A stretch of DNA of 35,051 nt, taken from contig NZ_BJZO01000045.1 of NCBI RefSeq assembly GCF_007992075.1, positions 1 to 35,051 on the forward strand, given 5' to 3'. The stretch is from Pararhodospirillum oryzae. Lineage in GTDB: Bacteria; Pseudomonadota; Alphaproteobacteria; Rhodospirillales; Rhodospirillaceae. Under the pieces are notes generated by a model. It did no database searches and was not told where the DNA came from. It saw only the letters and a program-made list of their open reading frames with translations. Shown here in pieces: positions 8,146 to 16,527 of this stretch; position 1 is the stretch's first letter; the number at the start of each line of letters is the position of its first letter. The position numbers were made by a program, and so were the translations under genes.

Positions 8146-8898
8146 ATGCCCCGCTACTTCCTGACCGTCGAGTACGACGGCCGCCCCTTCGTTGGCTGGC
8201 AGCGCCAGGACAATGGCCTGTCGGTGCAAGAGGTCCTGGAAGTCGCCGCCTTTCGCCTGTGCGGGCAACAGGTGCGGGTTCATGGCTCGGGACGCACCGA
8301 CGCGGGCGTGCATGCCCTGGGCCAGGGCGCGCACCTGGATCTGCCCCGCGCCTATGGCGCGCGCACCGTGATGAAGGCCCTGAACGCCCATCTGCGCCCG
8401 CATCCCGTGGCGGTGGTCGCCAGCCGCGAGGTGGACGACACCTTTCACGCCCGCTTTTCCGCCATTGAACGCGCCTATCTGTACCGCATCCTCACCCGCC
8501 TGGCCCCGCCGACCCTGGATCGCGGCCGGGTGTGGTGGCTGCCCCGGGATCTCGACGCCCGGGCCATGGACGACGCGGCGCGTGTCCTGATCGGACGCCA
8601 CGACTTTTCCAGCTTCCGGGCCAGCGAGTGCCAGGCCGACAGCCCCGTCAAGACGCTGGGCGATCTTCGGGTGGCCCGGGTGGGCGAGGAAATCCACGTC
8701 ACCACCCGGGCGCGCTCGTTCCTGCACCACCAGGTGCGCAACATGGTGGGAACCCTGGTCCTGGTCGGGGAAGGGCGCTGGACGGCGGACGACGTGGCCT
8801 CGGCCCTGGCGGCGCGCAGCCGCGCCGCCGCCGGCCCCACGGCCCCGGCCGACGGCCTGTATTTCGACCGCGTGCGCTACGAGGAAGACAACGGGTAG
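8146..8898 (+). CDS. truA: tRNA pseudouridine(38-40) synthase TruA
   Basis: Isomerises uridines 38-40 in the tRNA anticodon arm. The 250-residue protein has the YDGRPFVGWQRQ opening, the catalytic Asp in GSGRTDAGVHALGQ (about residues 46-59), and RSFLHHQVRNMVGTLV near 186-201, all standard TruA motifs. It starts with ATG 18 bases after fmt. Its last 22 bases overlap the 3' end of the convergent c-di-GMP gene on the other strand, so no room exists for a terminator between them. Confidence 0.95.
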   Translation: MPRYFLTVEYDGRPFVGWQRQDNGLSVQEVLEVAAFRLCGQQVRVHGSGRTDAGVHALGQGAHLDLPRAYGARTVMKALNAHLRPHPVAVVASREVDDTFHARFSAIERAYLYRILTRLAPPTLDRGRVWWLPRDLDARAMDDAARVLIGRHDFSSFRASECQADSPVKTLGDLRVARVGEEIHVTTRARSFLHHQVRNMVGTLVLVGEGRWTADDVASALAARSRAAAGPTAPADGLYFDRVRYEEDNG

Positions 8899-11795
8899 TC
8901 CTTCCGGCCTCCCGGACGCCAGGCCTGGAGATCGGACACCGGAAAAGTCACCGGCCCGCCCAGCATGTCCTCGAAGGTCCGGGCATCGACCGGCGGGCTG
9001 AACAGAAAGCCCTGGAAGGCCTGGCAGCCGTTGGCGACCAGGAAGGCGCGTTGCTCGGGGGTTTCCACTCCCTCGGCCAGGACATCAAGGCCCAGGCTGC
9101 GCGACATGGCGATGATGGTGCGCACGATCACCGCGTCGTTGGGATCGCTGGTCACGTCCTCGACAAACGAGCGGTCGATCTTCAGCTGATCCAGCGGCAG
9201 GCGCTTGAGCTGCGACAGCGACGAATACCCGGTGCCGAAATCGTCCATGGAAAAGCCCAGCCCCTCGGCCTTCAGGCGGTTCATGGTCCGGATGCTGCCC
9301 TGGATGTCGTCGATCACCAGGCTTTCGGTCAGTTCCAGCTTCAGGCGCCCGGGATCCACCCCATAGTGCGACAGCAGATCCAGCACCTGCTTGACGAACA
9401 ACGGATCGCGGAACTGGGCCGCGCTGACGTTGACGGCCAGCGCCAGGGAGCCGCCGATCCCCTCGGCTTCCCATTTCTTGATCAAGGCGCAGGTACATTC
9501 CAGCATCTGGCGGCCCATGGCGCCGATCAGGCCGGTTTCCTCGGCCAGGGGCACGAACTCGCCGGGCCCGATCAGGCCGGCCTTGGGGTGGATCCAGCGC
9601 ACCAGCACCTCGGCCCCCACCAGCGTGCCCTCGTCGTCCACCTGCGGCTGGAAGAAGGGCACGAACTCCTCGCGGTCGATGGCCTCGCGCAGGTCGTTTT
9701 CCAGGCGCGAGCGGCGCATCAGGGCATCTTGAATCGCGGGCTCGAAGAAGCACAGCCGGTTGCGACCCCGGGCCTTGGCCTGGTACATGGCCGTGTCGGC
9801 ATGCTTGAGCAGCGTATCCACCGACTCGCTTTCGCCCGAGAACAGGCACGCGCCGATGCTGGGGGTGGTGACATGCGCCAGCCCCTCGATCTCGCACGGC
9901 ACGTTCAGGCGGATCAGGATTTTCTCGGCCACCCGCTCCACCTGCGCGGCCGCCTCGGCGGGATCCGCGTCGAGGTGGGGCAAGATCACCACGAATTCGT
10001 CGCCGCCCACCCGGGCGACCACGTCGCGCTCGCGCAAGGCGTCGCGCAGCCGCGCCGCCACCTCGATCAGCAGTTTGTCGCCGATGTCGTGGCCCCGGGT
10101 GTCGTTCAGGGTCTTGAAGTTGTCCAGGTCGATGAACAGCACCGCCCCCTGGCTGCCCGAGCGCTCGGTGGCCGCCATCGCCTGCGCCAGACGGTTGCGC
10201 AGCTGCAAGCGGTTGGGCAACTGGGTGAGGGGATCGAAATAGGCCAGCTGCCGGATGCGCTCCTCGGCGGCCTTGCGTTCGGAGATGTCGGACAGCAACG
10301 CCACGTGGTTGCCGATTTTCCCTTCCTGGGTGCGTGCCTGCGCAAGTCGCAACCGGCACAGCACCACGGCTCCGTCGCGCCGGCGCACCCAGAAATCGCC
10401 CTGCCACAAGCCGGTCGCGCGCACGGCGCTGCGGATGGTGACCAGGAAACGCCGGTCGTGGCGATCGGAAGCGAGGAGGAACAAGGAGCGCGTCAGAACC
10501 TCGTCGGCGGGATACCCGGTCAGATGGCTGAACGCCGCGTTGGTCCGCTGGATATGAAGCTCGCTGTCGGTGATCAACACCGCCTCGGCCGCCGTTTCGA
10601 TGACCTGGCCGACCAGCCTGCGCTCTTGCTCGCGTTCCTCAAGAGCGAGGGCCTGCGCGGCCAGCGAGGCCCGGGCCTGGCGCACCGCCCGCCCCATGCC
10701 GAACACCAGGAGGCCCACGCCCAGGGCACCACCGCCCAGCAGGCCGCCCAGGAGAAGAAGGACCGGCCCGCTGTCCGTCCACGCCGCGAGCACGCCGGCG
10801 GCGGCTTGCGGAGCGGGCTCGCGTTCGCCCACCGCCACCGCCCAGTGCCAGGGCTCGAACACCTTCACCCGCACCAGGCCCGGCGCCGGGGGACTCCCCG
10901 GGGGAAAGGGCCAGTCAACGCGCGCAACCCCGCCGCCGGTCCGCGCCAGGGCCTGGATCGACGCCACCAGCGCGGATCCGCCCGGCAGCGCGGCCAACGC
11001 CGTGGCATCCGCCCCCAGGGCGGGCGTTTCGCGGGCTCCCTCGGCCGGGAGCAGCAAGACACCCGGATCGTCGGTCCCGCGTTCGGCCCGCAGGTCCTTC
11101 AGGAGTACCTCTTGCCCCTGGGCTTCCAGCGCCGTCAGGTCGGCGGCGGCGCCCACGGTCCAGCCCAGCGCGGGGAAGGGGCGAAAATGGGCGAGAATGG
11201 TCCGGCCAGACGCCCCGGGGGGGGCCTCGTCCTCGTAGCGCACGAAGCCTTCGGCTCCGGGAACCGCCAGGGCCGTGACCGGCGAGGGGATCAGCGTGCC
11301 ACCCTGGGCCTCGGAGTCGGCATTGGCCGCGCCCATCCCGGGCCGCCCCTGTGGCGCCAGCAGCGCATGGCCATGCTCGTTGATGACGAAATAGCCCCCC
11401 AGCCCGTGGAAGGAGCCCAGGGACCGCAAGGAATCGACCATCAAGGGGCGCAGGACCTCGGCCGGCACCACCGCGCCAAGCTGCTGGTTCAACGCCTGGA
11501 CAAGAGCCAGTCCCTCGGCGCTGTGGGCCCGGATTTCCTCGCGGACATGGGTGTCAAGGTCGGCCCGCTGGCGTTCCAGGCGGGTGAGAACGCCCGTGAT
11601 CTGTCGATCAAGCCCCAGACGGGCCGCCTGCGCGGCCAGGGCGCCGTCCCCGGAGGGAAGGGAGTGGTCCCAAAGGGCGGCGGCGGTGGCGCCCCCAATG
11701 CTCAGCAGCCCCGCCGCGAAAACCAGGCGCCCCCCCCATGACGCAATCAAGGAGTGCAACGGGGGCACCGTGCGGTTGGTCCATCCCTTGAGCAT
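8877..11795 (-). CDS. membrane Cache-PAS-GGDEF-EAL c-di-GMP signalling protein
   Basis: A 972-residue dual-domain protein. A membrane helix (about 21-41) is followed by a large periplasmic region resembling a Cache sensor (GGYFVINEHGHALLAP near 140), a second helix (about 342-367), a PAS domain (from about 397), a GGDEF domain with intact GGDEF near 597 preceded by an RERD inhibitory site, and an EAL domain. The EAL signature reads AEVLVRW, with Val for Ala; the other catalytic pieces (ELTES, DDFGTGYSS, KIDRSFV, AEGVET) are present, so both activities look possible. The ATG chosen has AGGA ten bases upstream; a GTG 36 bases earlier is the alternative. It lies downstream of gpsA on the same strand, and its 3' end overlaps truA. 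Confidence 0.9.
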   Translation of the reverse strand: MLKGWTNRTVPPLHSLIASWGGRLVFAAGLLSIGGATAAALWDHSLPSGDGALAAQAARLGLDRQITGVLTRLERQRADLDTHVREEIRAHSAEGLALVQALNQQLGAVVPAEVLRPLMVDSLRSLGSFHGLGGYFVINEHGHALLAPQGRPGMGAANADSEAQGGTLIPSPVTALAVPGAEGFVRYEDEAPPGASGRTILAHFRPFPALGWTVGAAADLTALEAQGQEVLLKDLRAERGTDDPGVLLLPAEGARETPALGADATALAALPGGSALVASIQALARTGGGVARVDWPFPPGSPPAPGLVRVKVFEPWHWAVAVGEREPAPQAAAGVLAAWTDSGPVLLLLGGLLGGGALGVGLLVFGMGRAVRQARASLAAQALALEEREQERRLVGQVIETAAEAVLITDSELHIQRTNAAFSHLTGYPADEVLTRSLFLLASDRHDRRFLVTIRSAVRATGLWQGDFWVRRRDGAVVLCRLRLAQARTQEGKIGNHVALLSDISERKAAEERIRQLAYFDPLTQLPNRLQLRNRLAQAMAATERSGSQGAVLFIDLDNFKTLNDTRGHDIGDKLLIEVAARLRDALRERDVVARVGGDEFVVILPHLDADPAEAAAQVERVAEKILIRLNVPCEIEGLAHVTTPSIGACLFSGESESVDTLLKHADTAMYQAKARGRNRLCFFEPAIQDALMRRSRLENDLREAIDREEFVPFFQPQVDDEGTLVGAEVLVRWIHPKAGLIGPGEFVPLAEETGLIGAMGRQMLECTCALIKKWEAEGIGGSLALAVNVSAAQFRDPLFVKQVLDLLSHYGVDPGRLKLELTESLVIDDIQGSIRTMNRLKAEGLGFSMDDFGTGYSSLSQLKRLPLDQLKIDRSFVEDVTSDPNDAVIVRTIIAMSRSLGLDVLAEGVETPEQRAFLVANGCQAFQGFLFSPPVDARTFEDMLGGPVTFPVSDLQAWRPGGRKDYPLSSS

Positions 11796-11899
11796 CCATC
11801 GCCCATCCTGGCCGGCGTCAAAACCACGCACGCCCTTGGGGAAAGGGCGCCGATCAGGACCCTAGCACACGCTGGCGGGAGGTGGCCATCCTCTTGGAA

Positions 11900-12907
11900 C
11901 TAGTCGATTTCCGTCCGAAGCGGACGCGACAGAAGCGCGTCCATCGCGGCACTAACGTCCTGCGTGCCTTCCAGCAGGGCGTTGACAACCTGGCAAATCG
12001 GCATTTCCACCCCAAGGCGATCCGCCAGCGCGCCAACAGCACGCGCGGTATGAACGCCCTCGGCCACCGAGCGCCGCCCGTCCAGCAGCGTGGCCAGGGC
12101 CTGCCCCTCGCCCAGCGCCAGCCCCAGCGAAAAATTACGCGACTGGGTGCTGGTCGCGGTCAAAATCAGATCCCCCAGCCCCGACAGCCCGGCCAGGGTG
12201 GCCGGATCGGCGCCCCGCGCCCGGCCCAGGCGCATGATCTCGGCCAGCCCCCGGGTCAGCAGCGCGGCGCGGGCGTTGTCGCCCAGGCCCAGCCCTTCAA
12301 CGATACCGCAGGCGATCGCCAGCACGTTCTTGACCGCGCCTCCGATCTCGGCCCCCACCGGGTCGGTTCCCGCGTAGGGCCGGAAGGTTTTGGTGCCGAG
12401 CGTGGCGACCACCCGCTCGGCCAGATCCGGATCCGTCGCCGCCACCGTCACCGCCGTGGGGCGGCCCAAGGCCACCTCGTGGGCGAAGGTGGGGCCCGAC
12501 AGCACCGCCTGGGCGACCTCGGGCAGGGCGGCGGCGGCCACCTCGGTCATCAAAAGGCCCGAGCCCTGCTCGATTCCCTTGGCGCACAGCACCATGGGGG
12601 CTCCCTGGGGCCAGACGGGTCCCGCCGCCGCCAGGACCGCGCGCAGGGCCTGGGCCGGGCAGACCACGAGAACCGCCTCGGCCCCCGCCAGCGCCTCGCC
12701 CAGGGACGCGCTGGCCCGCAAGGCCGGATCCAGGGGCACGCCCGGCAGGAAATCCGTGTTTTCATGGCGGGTGTTGATGGCCTCGGCCACCTCGGGCTCC
12801 CGCGCCCACATCATGACCGACCGGCCCGCGCGCCGCGCGGTCTGGGCCAGGGCCGTGCCCCAGGCGCCACCACCCAGAACACACAAATTGGAATACACTG
12901 TATCCAT
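11900..12907 (-). CDS. gpsA: glycerol-3-phosphate dehydrogenase [NAD(P)+]
   Basis: Reduces dihydroxyacetone phosphate to sn-glycerol 3-phosphate, the backbone for phospholipids. The 335-residue protein has the Rossmann motif VLGGGAWGTALA at about residues 10-21, a KGIE segment near 113-116, and the catalytic-domain stretch GAVKNVLAIACGIVEGLG near 187-204. The length is normal. The ATG start has no strong ribosome site. It follows rppH after 86 bases on the same strand and precedes the c-di-GMP gene by about 100 bases, so it may be carried by readthrough from the gpmI-rppH cluster. Confidence 0.95.
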   Translation of the reverse strand: MDTVYSNLCVLGGGAWGTALAQTARRAGRSVMMWAREPEVAEAINTRHENTDFLPGVPLDPALRASASLGEALAGAEAVLVVCPAQALRAVLAAAGPVWPQGAPMVLCAKGIEQGSGLLMTEVAAAALPEVAQAVLSGPTFAHEVALGRPTAVTVAATDPDLAERVVATLGTKTFRPYAGTDPVGAEIGGAVKNVLAIACGIVEGLGLGDNARAALLTRGLAEIMRLGRARGADPATLAGLSGLGDLILTATSTQSRNFSLGLALGEGQALATLLDGRRSVAEGVHTARAVGALADRLGVEMPICQVVNALLEGTQDVSAAMDALLSRPLRTEID

Positions 12908-12993
12908 GGTTTATTGAATCCGGCAAAATCCCCCACGCGCCCCCCACGCCAGGCCTTGGGGCCCGGCCCGGAAGCCGAAGGGAACCAAAGGGG

Positions 12994-13485
12994 TCAGGCG
13001 ACGGGACGGGCGTAGGAGCCCAGTTCGGCGACAACGGCTTCGTAGAGGGCCCGCTTGAAGGGGACGATCCGCGCCACCAGGGTTTCCACCGGCACCCAGC
13101 GCCATTCCCGGAACTCGGGATGCTCGGTCGCCAGGTTGATGTCCTGGTCCTGTCCGGTGAAGCGCAGGGCGAACCACTTCTGGGTCTGGCCGCGATAGCG
13201 CCCGCGCCACAGTCCCCCTTGCAAGGGCTGGGGCAGGTCGTAGGTCAGCCACCCCGCCGTTTCCCCCAGAACCTCGGCCCGGGCGGTGCCGATCTCTTCT
13301 TCCAGTTCGCGCAACGCCCCCGCCAGCGGCTCCTCGCCCGGTTCCAGGCCGCCCTGGGGCATCTGCCACGCCTCGGCCGCGACATCGATGCGCTGGGCCA
13401 CGAACACCAGGCCAGCCGCGTTGATCAGCATGATCCCCACGCCACGCCGGTAGGACGGGTCGGCCGGAGGAGAAGAAGGTTTCAT
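12994..13485 (-). CDS. rppH: RNA pyrophosphohydrolase, Nudix family
   Basis: RppH removes pyrophosphate from 5'-triphosphate RNA ends and so starts mRNA decay. The protein is 163 residues. It opens with YRRGVGIMLINAAGLVFVAQR and has the Nudix box at about 40-62 (GGLEPGEEPLAGALRELEEE), with Gly, Arg and Glu residues intact. WQMPQGG just before the box is typical of RppH/diadenosine polyphosphate hydrolases. The start ATG overlaps the deacetylase stop by four bases; a longer upstream frame is antiphase to that gene and rejected. It is the last gene of the packed gpmI cluster. Confidence 0.92.
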   Translation of the reverse strand: MKPSSPPADPSYRRGVGIMLINAAGLVFVAQRIDVAAEAWQMPQGGLEPGEEPLAGALRELEEEIGTARAEVLGETAGWLTYDLPQPLQGGLWRGRYRGQTQKWFALRFTGQDQDINLATEHPEFREWRWVPVETLVARIVPFKRALYEAVVAELGSYARPVA

Positions 13486-15161
13486 CGGGACGAAGTCTCC
13501 TGCGAGGTCAGCATCACGGCGGATACGGGCGCCAGCGCGAAGCCACGCTTTTCCAAGGTGCCCAGCCACTGCGTCAGACGATAGAGCGCGAGCGGCGACG
13601 CGCTCAACGTCCCGACCGCGAACCCCTGGGCCCGGGCCGCGTCTTCCAAGGCCGTCAGGCGCAGGTCGATCGCCCGCTGGAACGGGGGGGAATCGATGAC
13701 GGTGGTCACGACGTTCACCGGTGGCGCCACGTCGGCGTTGGTATTGACCGCCTGGGCCTCCCCCCGATGCACATACAACAGGCCACGCTCCTTCAGCACC
13801 TCCAGGATGGGGCGCATCGACGCGGCCGAATTGGTCACCCGCCCCACGTTGGTGGCGATGAGCCCCACGTAGCCGCCGGCGCTGGCCAGGGTGGATTCCA
13901 GCCGCTTGCGGTTTTCCAGTTCCGACACGATCGACAGCAAGCCCAGCTGCCCGGGATCGGTGGCCGGAAAGCCCACCGACTCAACGGGCAGTTCCAGCAC
14001 GGTTTCATGCCCGGCCTGGCGGGCCTGGCCCATCCACACCGGCAAGTTGGGGGCATAGGGCGAAAACGCGAGTGTCACGTCGGGCGGCAGTTGGGTAATG
14101 GCGGCCCGCGTCGCCGGCGAGCGCATGCCAAGCCCGGTCACCACGATGGCAATGCGGGGTGCCGAGGGATTGCCCTCGAACGGCCGGGCGTAGGTGCGCC
14201 ACGCCATGCGCCCGTCCTGGGCGATCACGGGCAGCAGGCCCTGATCGGACGCCCGCAGCAGGCTGGTCAACGGCGCGTCGGGCAGCGGCTGCGCGCCCAG
14301 CGATCCCGGCGGCGGCAGGTCGCTGAACCGGGGCATGCGTCCGGGGCGATACCCCTCCTCGACCGGCAGGGCCGGAACAGGGGGTTCCGCGCCGGCCGGG
14401 GCCGCCGGCAGCAACCGGGCGGACGGACGCGACAAACCGGCCGGCTCCCCGGCCGCCCCTCCGGCCGCCATGGCGGGAAGGGCGCGCGCCAGGCTGGGGG
14501 ATTCGGGGGCGGTGGCGGGGGCGTCCGCGTGCGCCGGTGCCGGGGCTTGGTCGCCGTGAACCGGCGCCGGAGCCGGAGCCGCGCCGGCCTGGGGTTCCGG
14601 GCCCGGGCTGGCCGGGGCGTCGGCCGGTGGCGCGTGCCGGGAAAGGGGAGAGGAGGAGGGAGAGGGGGGAGAGGGGGGAGAGGAGGGAGGAGGGGAAGCC
14701 GCCGTGGCGTGATCCCCGGGCGTTCCGGCGGAGGAAGCCGACTCGGGCGCGGGCGTGTCGGGTCCGGTTTCCGACAGCCAGGGCCGGCGTTCCATCGAAT
14801 GCCCCGAGTCCTCCAGTCCGGGCGGACTCATCAAGGAGGCTTCCCGCAAGCGGGTGAGATCGCCGGCCGATCCCGGCGGGGGCAGGGTCCGGGTCACCGC
14901 GCTGGCCCCCGCTTCCCCCCCCGACGGGGGGGCGACGGGAGGCGGCGCCTCCCCGGCGACCAGCAGCCACGCCCCGATCAGTCCTCCGCCCAGAATCGTG
15001 GCCAGCCCCGCCCAAAGGAGAACCCCTCCCCCGGCCCGGCCGGAGGAGCGATCCTCGTCGTTGTCGAGCAGACGCTCCCGGCCGCCACCGAAGCCGAAGT
15101 CGTCCTCGTCGTCGTCTTCGTCCGAGGCGAGCCTGCGCGACCGGGAGGGACCTTTTGCCAC
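13482..15161 (-). CDS. divergent polysaccharide deacetylase family protein (YibQ-like), membrane anchored
   Basis: A 559-residue protein with an acidic cytoplasmic N-terminus (DEDDDEDDFGFGGG near 14-27), one membrane helix (about 46-70), a long Pro/Ser/Ala-rich linker (about 71-330) and a C-terminal divergent polysaccharide deacetylase domain from about 334. The family's first strand usually ends in an Asp pair (IDDLG); here it reads IAIVVTGLGM, so the metal-binding Asp is absent and deacetylase activity is doubtful. The start is GTG, 31 bases after ctpA. The family commonly sits between envC/ctpA and rppH in alphaproteobacteria, suggesting an envelope role. The linker is encoded by an unusual homopurine tract. 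Confidence 0.85.
   Translation of the reverse strand: MAKGPSRSRRLASDEDDDEDDFGFGGGRERLLDNDEDRSSGRAGGGVLLWAGLATILGGGLIGAWLLVAGEAPPPVAPPSGGEAGASAVTRTLPPPGSAGDLTRLREASLMSPPGLEDSGHSMERRPWLSETGPDTPAPESASSAGTPGDHATAASPPPSSPPSPPSPSSSPLSRHAPPADAPASPGPEPQAGAAPAPAPVHGDQAPAPAHADAPATAPESPSLARALPAMAAGGAAGEPAGLSRPSARLLPAAPAGAEPPVPALPVEEGYRPGRMPRFSDLPPPGSLGAQPLPDAPLTSLLRASDQGLLPVIAQDGRMAWRTYARPFEGNPSAPRIAIVVTGLGMRSPATRAAITQLPPDVTLAFSPYAPNLPVWMGQARQAGHETVLELPVESVGFPATDPGQLGLLSIVSELENRKRLESTLASAGGYVGLIATNVGRVTNSAASMRPILEVLKERGLLYVHRGEAQAVNTNADVAPPVNVVTTVIDSPPFQRAIDLRLTALEDAARAQGFAVGTLSASPLALYRLTQWLGTLEKRGFALAPVSAVMLTSQETSSR
14639..14698 (+). repeat. 60-base homopurine tract with mirror symmetry
   Basis: All 60 bases are A or G on the forward strand, with repeated blocks of six G separated by AGA. 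The segment around 14660-14682 reads the same in both directions (mirror repeat). On the reverse strand it encodes the Ser/Pro linker of the deacetylase, about residues 155-174. Such tracts can form triplex DNA or G-quadruplexes. Confidence 0.85.
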
Positions 15162-15192
15162 GGTTCGTTACCCCGCTTGATGTCCGGCGCCG

Positions 15193-16527
15193 TTAGTTCG
15201 GCGCCTGGGACTGGGCCGCCTCGCCGCCGTGCAACAGGTCAAGGGCCCGCTGCAACTGCGCGTCGGTTCCGTTCGCCCCGTCCTTTTGAGGCTCCGGAAT
15301 CTCTTCAACGGGCGGTTCCGACGGGTCCGAGTCAGGAGCCACCCGATCCGCCGGGTGGATCTTGCCCGGGGTGTCGTTGTTCAGCGCGTGCGGCAACGAT
15401 GCCTCGCCCTGGGGCATTCCGGGCGGCAAGGTGCTGCCCGGCTGTTCCACCACCACGTCGGGATGAATGCCCACCGCCTGGATGGAGCGCCCCGAAGGCG
15501 TGTAGTAGCGCGCGGTGGTCAGCCGCATGGCGCCGTGTCCGGGCAACGGCATGATGGTTTGCACCGATCCCTTGCCAAAGGACTGGGTTCCCACCAGGCG
15601 GGCGCGCTGATGATCCTGCAAGGCGCCGGCGACGATCTCGGACGCCGAGGCCGAGCCCCCGTTGATCAGCACCACCACGGGCAGCCCGTCGGCCAGATCG
15701 CCCGAGCGCGCATTGAAGCGCTGGGTGTCCTTGGGGTCGCGCGAGCGCGTGGAAACGATCTCGCCCGAGTCGAGGAAGGTATCGGCCACCGCGATGGCCT
15801 GTTCCAGCAGGCCGCCCGGATTGTTGCGCAGGTCCAGCACATAGCCCTTCAGCTTGCCCTTGGACTGACGCTTGAGCGCCTTCATCGCATCGACCAGGCC
15901 ATCATCGGTCTTTTCGCTGAAGGTGGTGATGCGCACGTAGCCGATATCGCCTTCCAGACGGGAGCGCACCGACTTGATGGTGACCACGGCCCGGGTCAGC
16001 GTGACATCGAACACCTTTTGCGGCCCGCGACGCACGGTCAGGCGGATGTCGGTGCCCACCCGGCCGCGCATCTTGTCGACGGCGTCGGCCAGGGCCATGC
16101 CCATGACGCTGACCCCATCCAGATGGGTGATCAGGTCGCCCGGCTGCAGACCGGCGCGGGCCGCCGGGGTGTCGTCGATCGGCGAAACGACCTTGACCAG
16201 CCCCTGTTCCATGGTCACTTCGATGCCCAGCCCGCCGAACTCGCCCCGGGTCTGGACTTGCATGTCCTCGAAGCTCTGGGCGTTCAGATATCCCGAGTGG
16301 GGATCGAGCGAGGACAGCATGCCATTCAAGGCAGCCTCGATCAGGGGTTCGTCGGCCACTTCCTCGACGTAATCGCGTTTCACACGCTCGAAGACGTCGG
16401 CGAAGAGATCAAGCAATTCGTAGGTGCTGCCCCCGCGGGCCTCGGCCCACCCCCCACCCGAAAGGTACCCGGCGGTGAACGCCGACCCAGCGAGGGCGCC
16501 CGCCATGATCCAGTTCTTCAAGGTCAT
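15193..16527 (-). CDS. ctpA: S41 family carboxy-terminal processing protease
   Basis: A periplasmic serine protease that trims or degrades envelope proteins, often peptidoglycan hydrolases, from the C-terminus. The 444-residue protein has a signal or anchor segment (about 5-28), a PDZ domain (about 90-175) with GIEVTMEQGLVKVVSPIDDT, and the protease core with the Ser loop NGGSASASEIVAGAL at about 287-301 and the catalytic Lys in GKGSVQ near 317, so the Ser-Lys dyad is intact. The C-terminal 80 residues are a polar tail. The ATG overlaps the envC stop (ATGA), so it is coupled to its likely regulatory partner. Confidence 0.93.
   Translation of the reverse strand: MTLKNWIMAGALAGSAFTAGYLSGGGWAEARGGSTYELLDLFADVFERVKRDYVEEVADEPLIEAALNGMLSSLDPHSGYLNAQSFEDMQVQTRGEFGGLGIEVTMEQGLVKVVSPIDDTPAARAGLQPGDLITHLDGVSVMGMALADAVDKMRGRVGTDIRLTVRRGPQKVFDVTLTRAVVTIKSVRSRLEGDIGYVRITTFSEKTDDGLVDAMKALKRQSKGKLKGYVLDLRNNPGGLLEQAIAVADTFLDSGEIVSTRSRDPKDTQRFNARSGDLADGLPVVVLINGGSASASEIVAGALQDHQRARLVGTQSFGKGSVQTIMPLPGHGAMRLTTARYYTPSGRSIQAVGIHPDVVVEQPGSTLPPGMPQGEASLPHALNNDTPGKIHPADRVAPDSDPSEPPVEEIPEPQKDGANGTDAQLQRALDLLHGGEAAQSQAPN

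Noticed and set aside
8532-11741. Very long forward open frame opposite the c-di-GMP gene
   Set aside because: It is antisense to a gene with intact PAS, GGDEF and EAL motifs; its translation is low-complexity and matches nothing. Long antisense frames are expected at this GC content.
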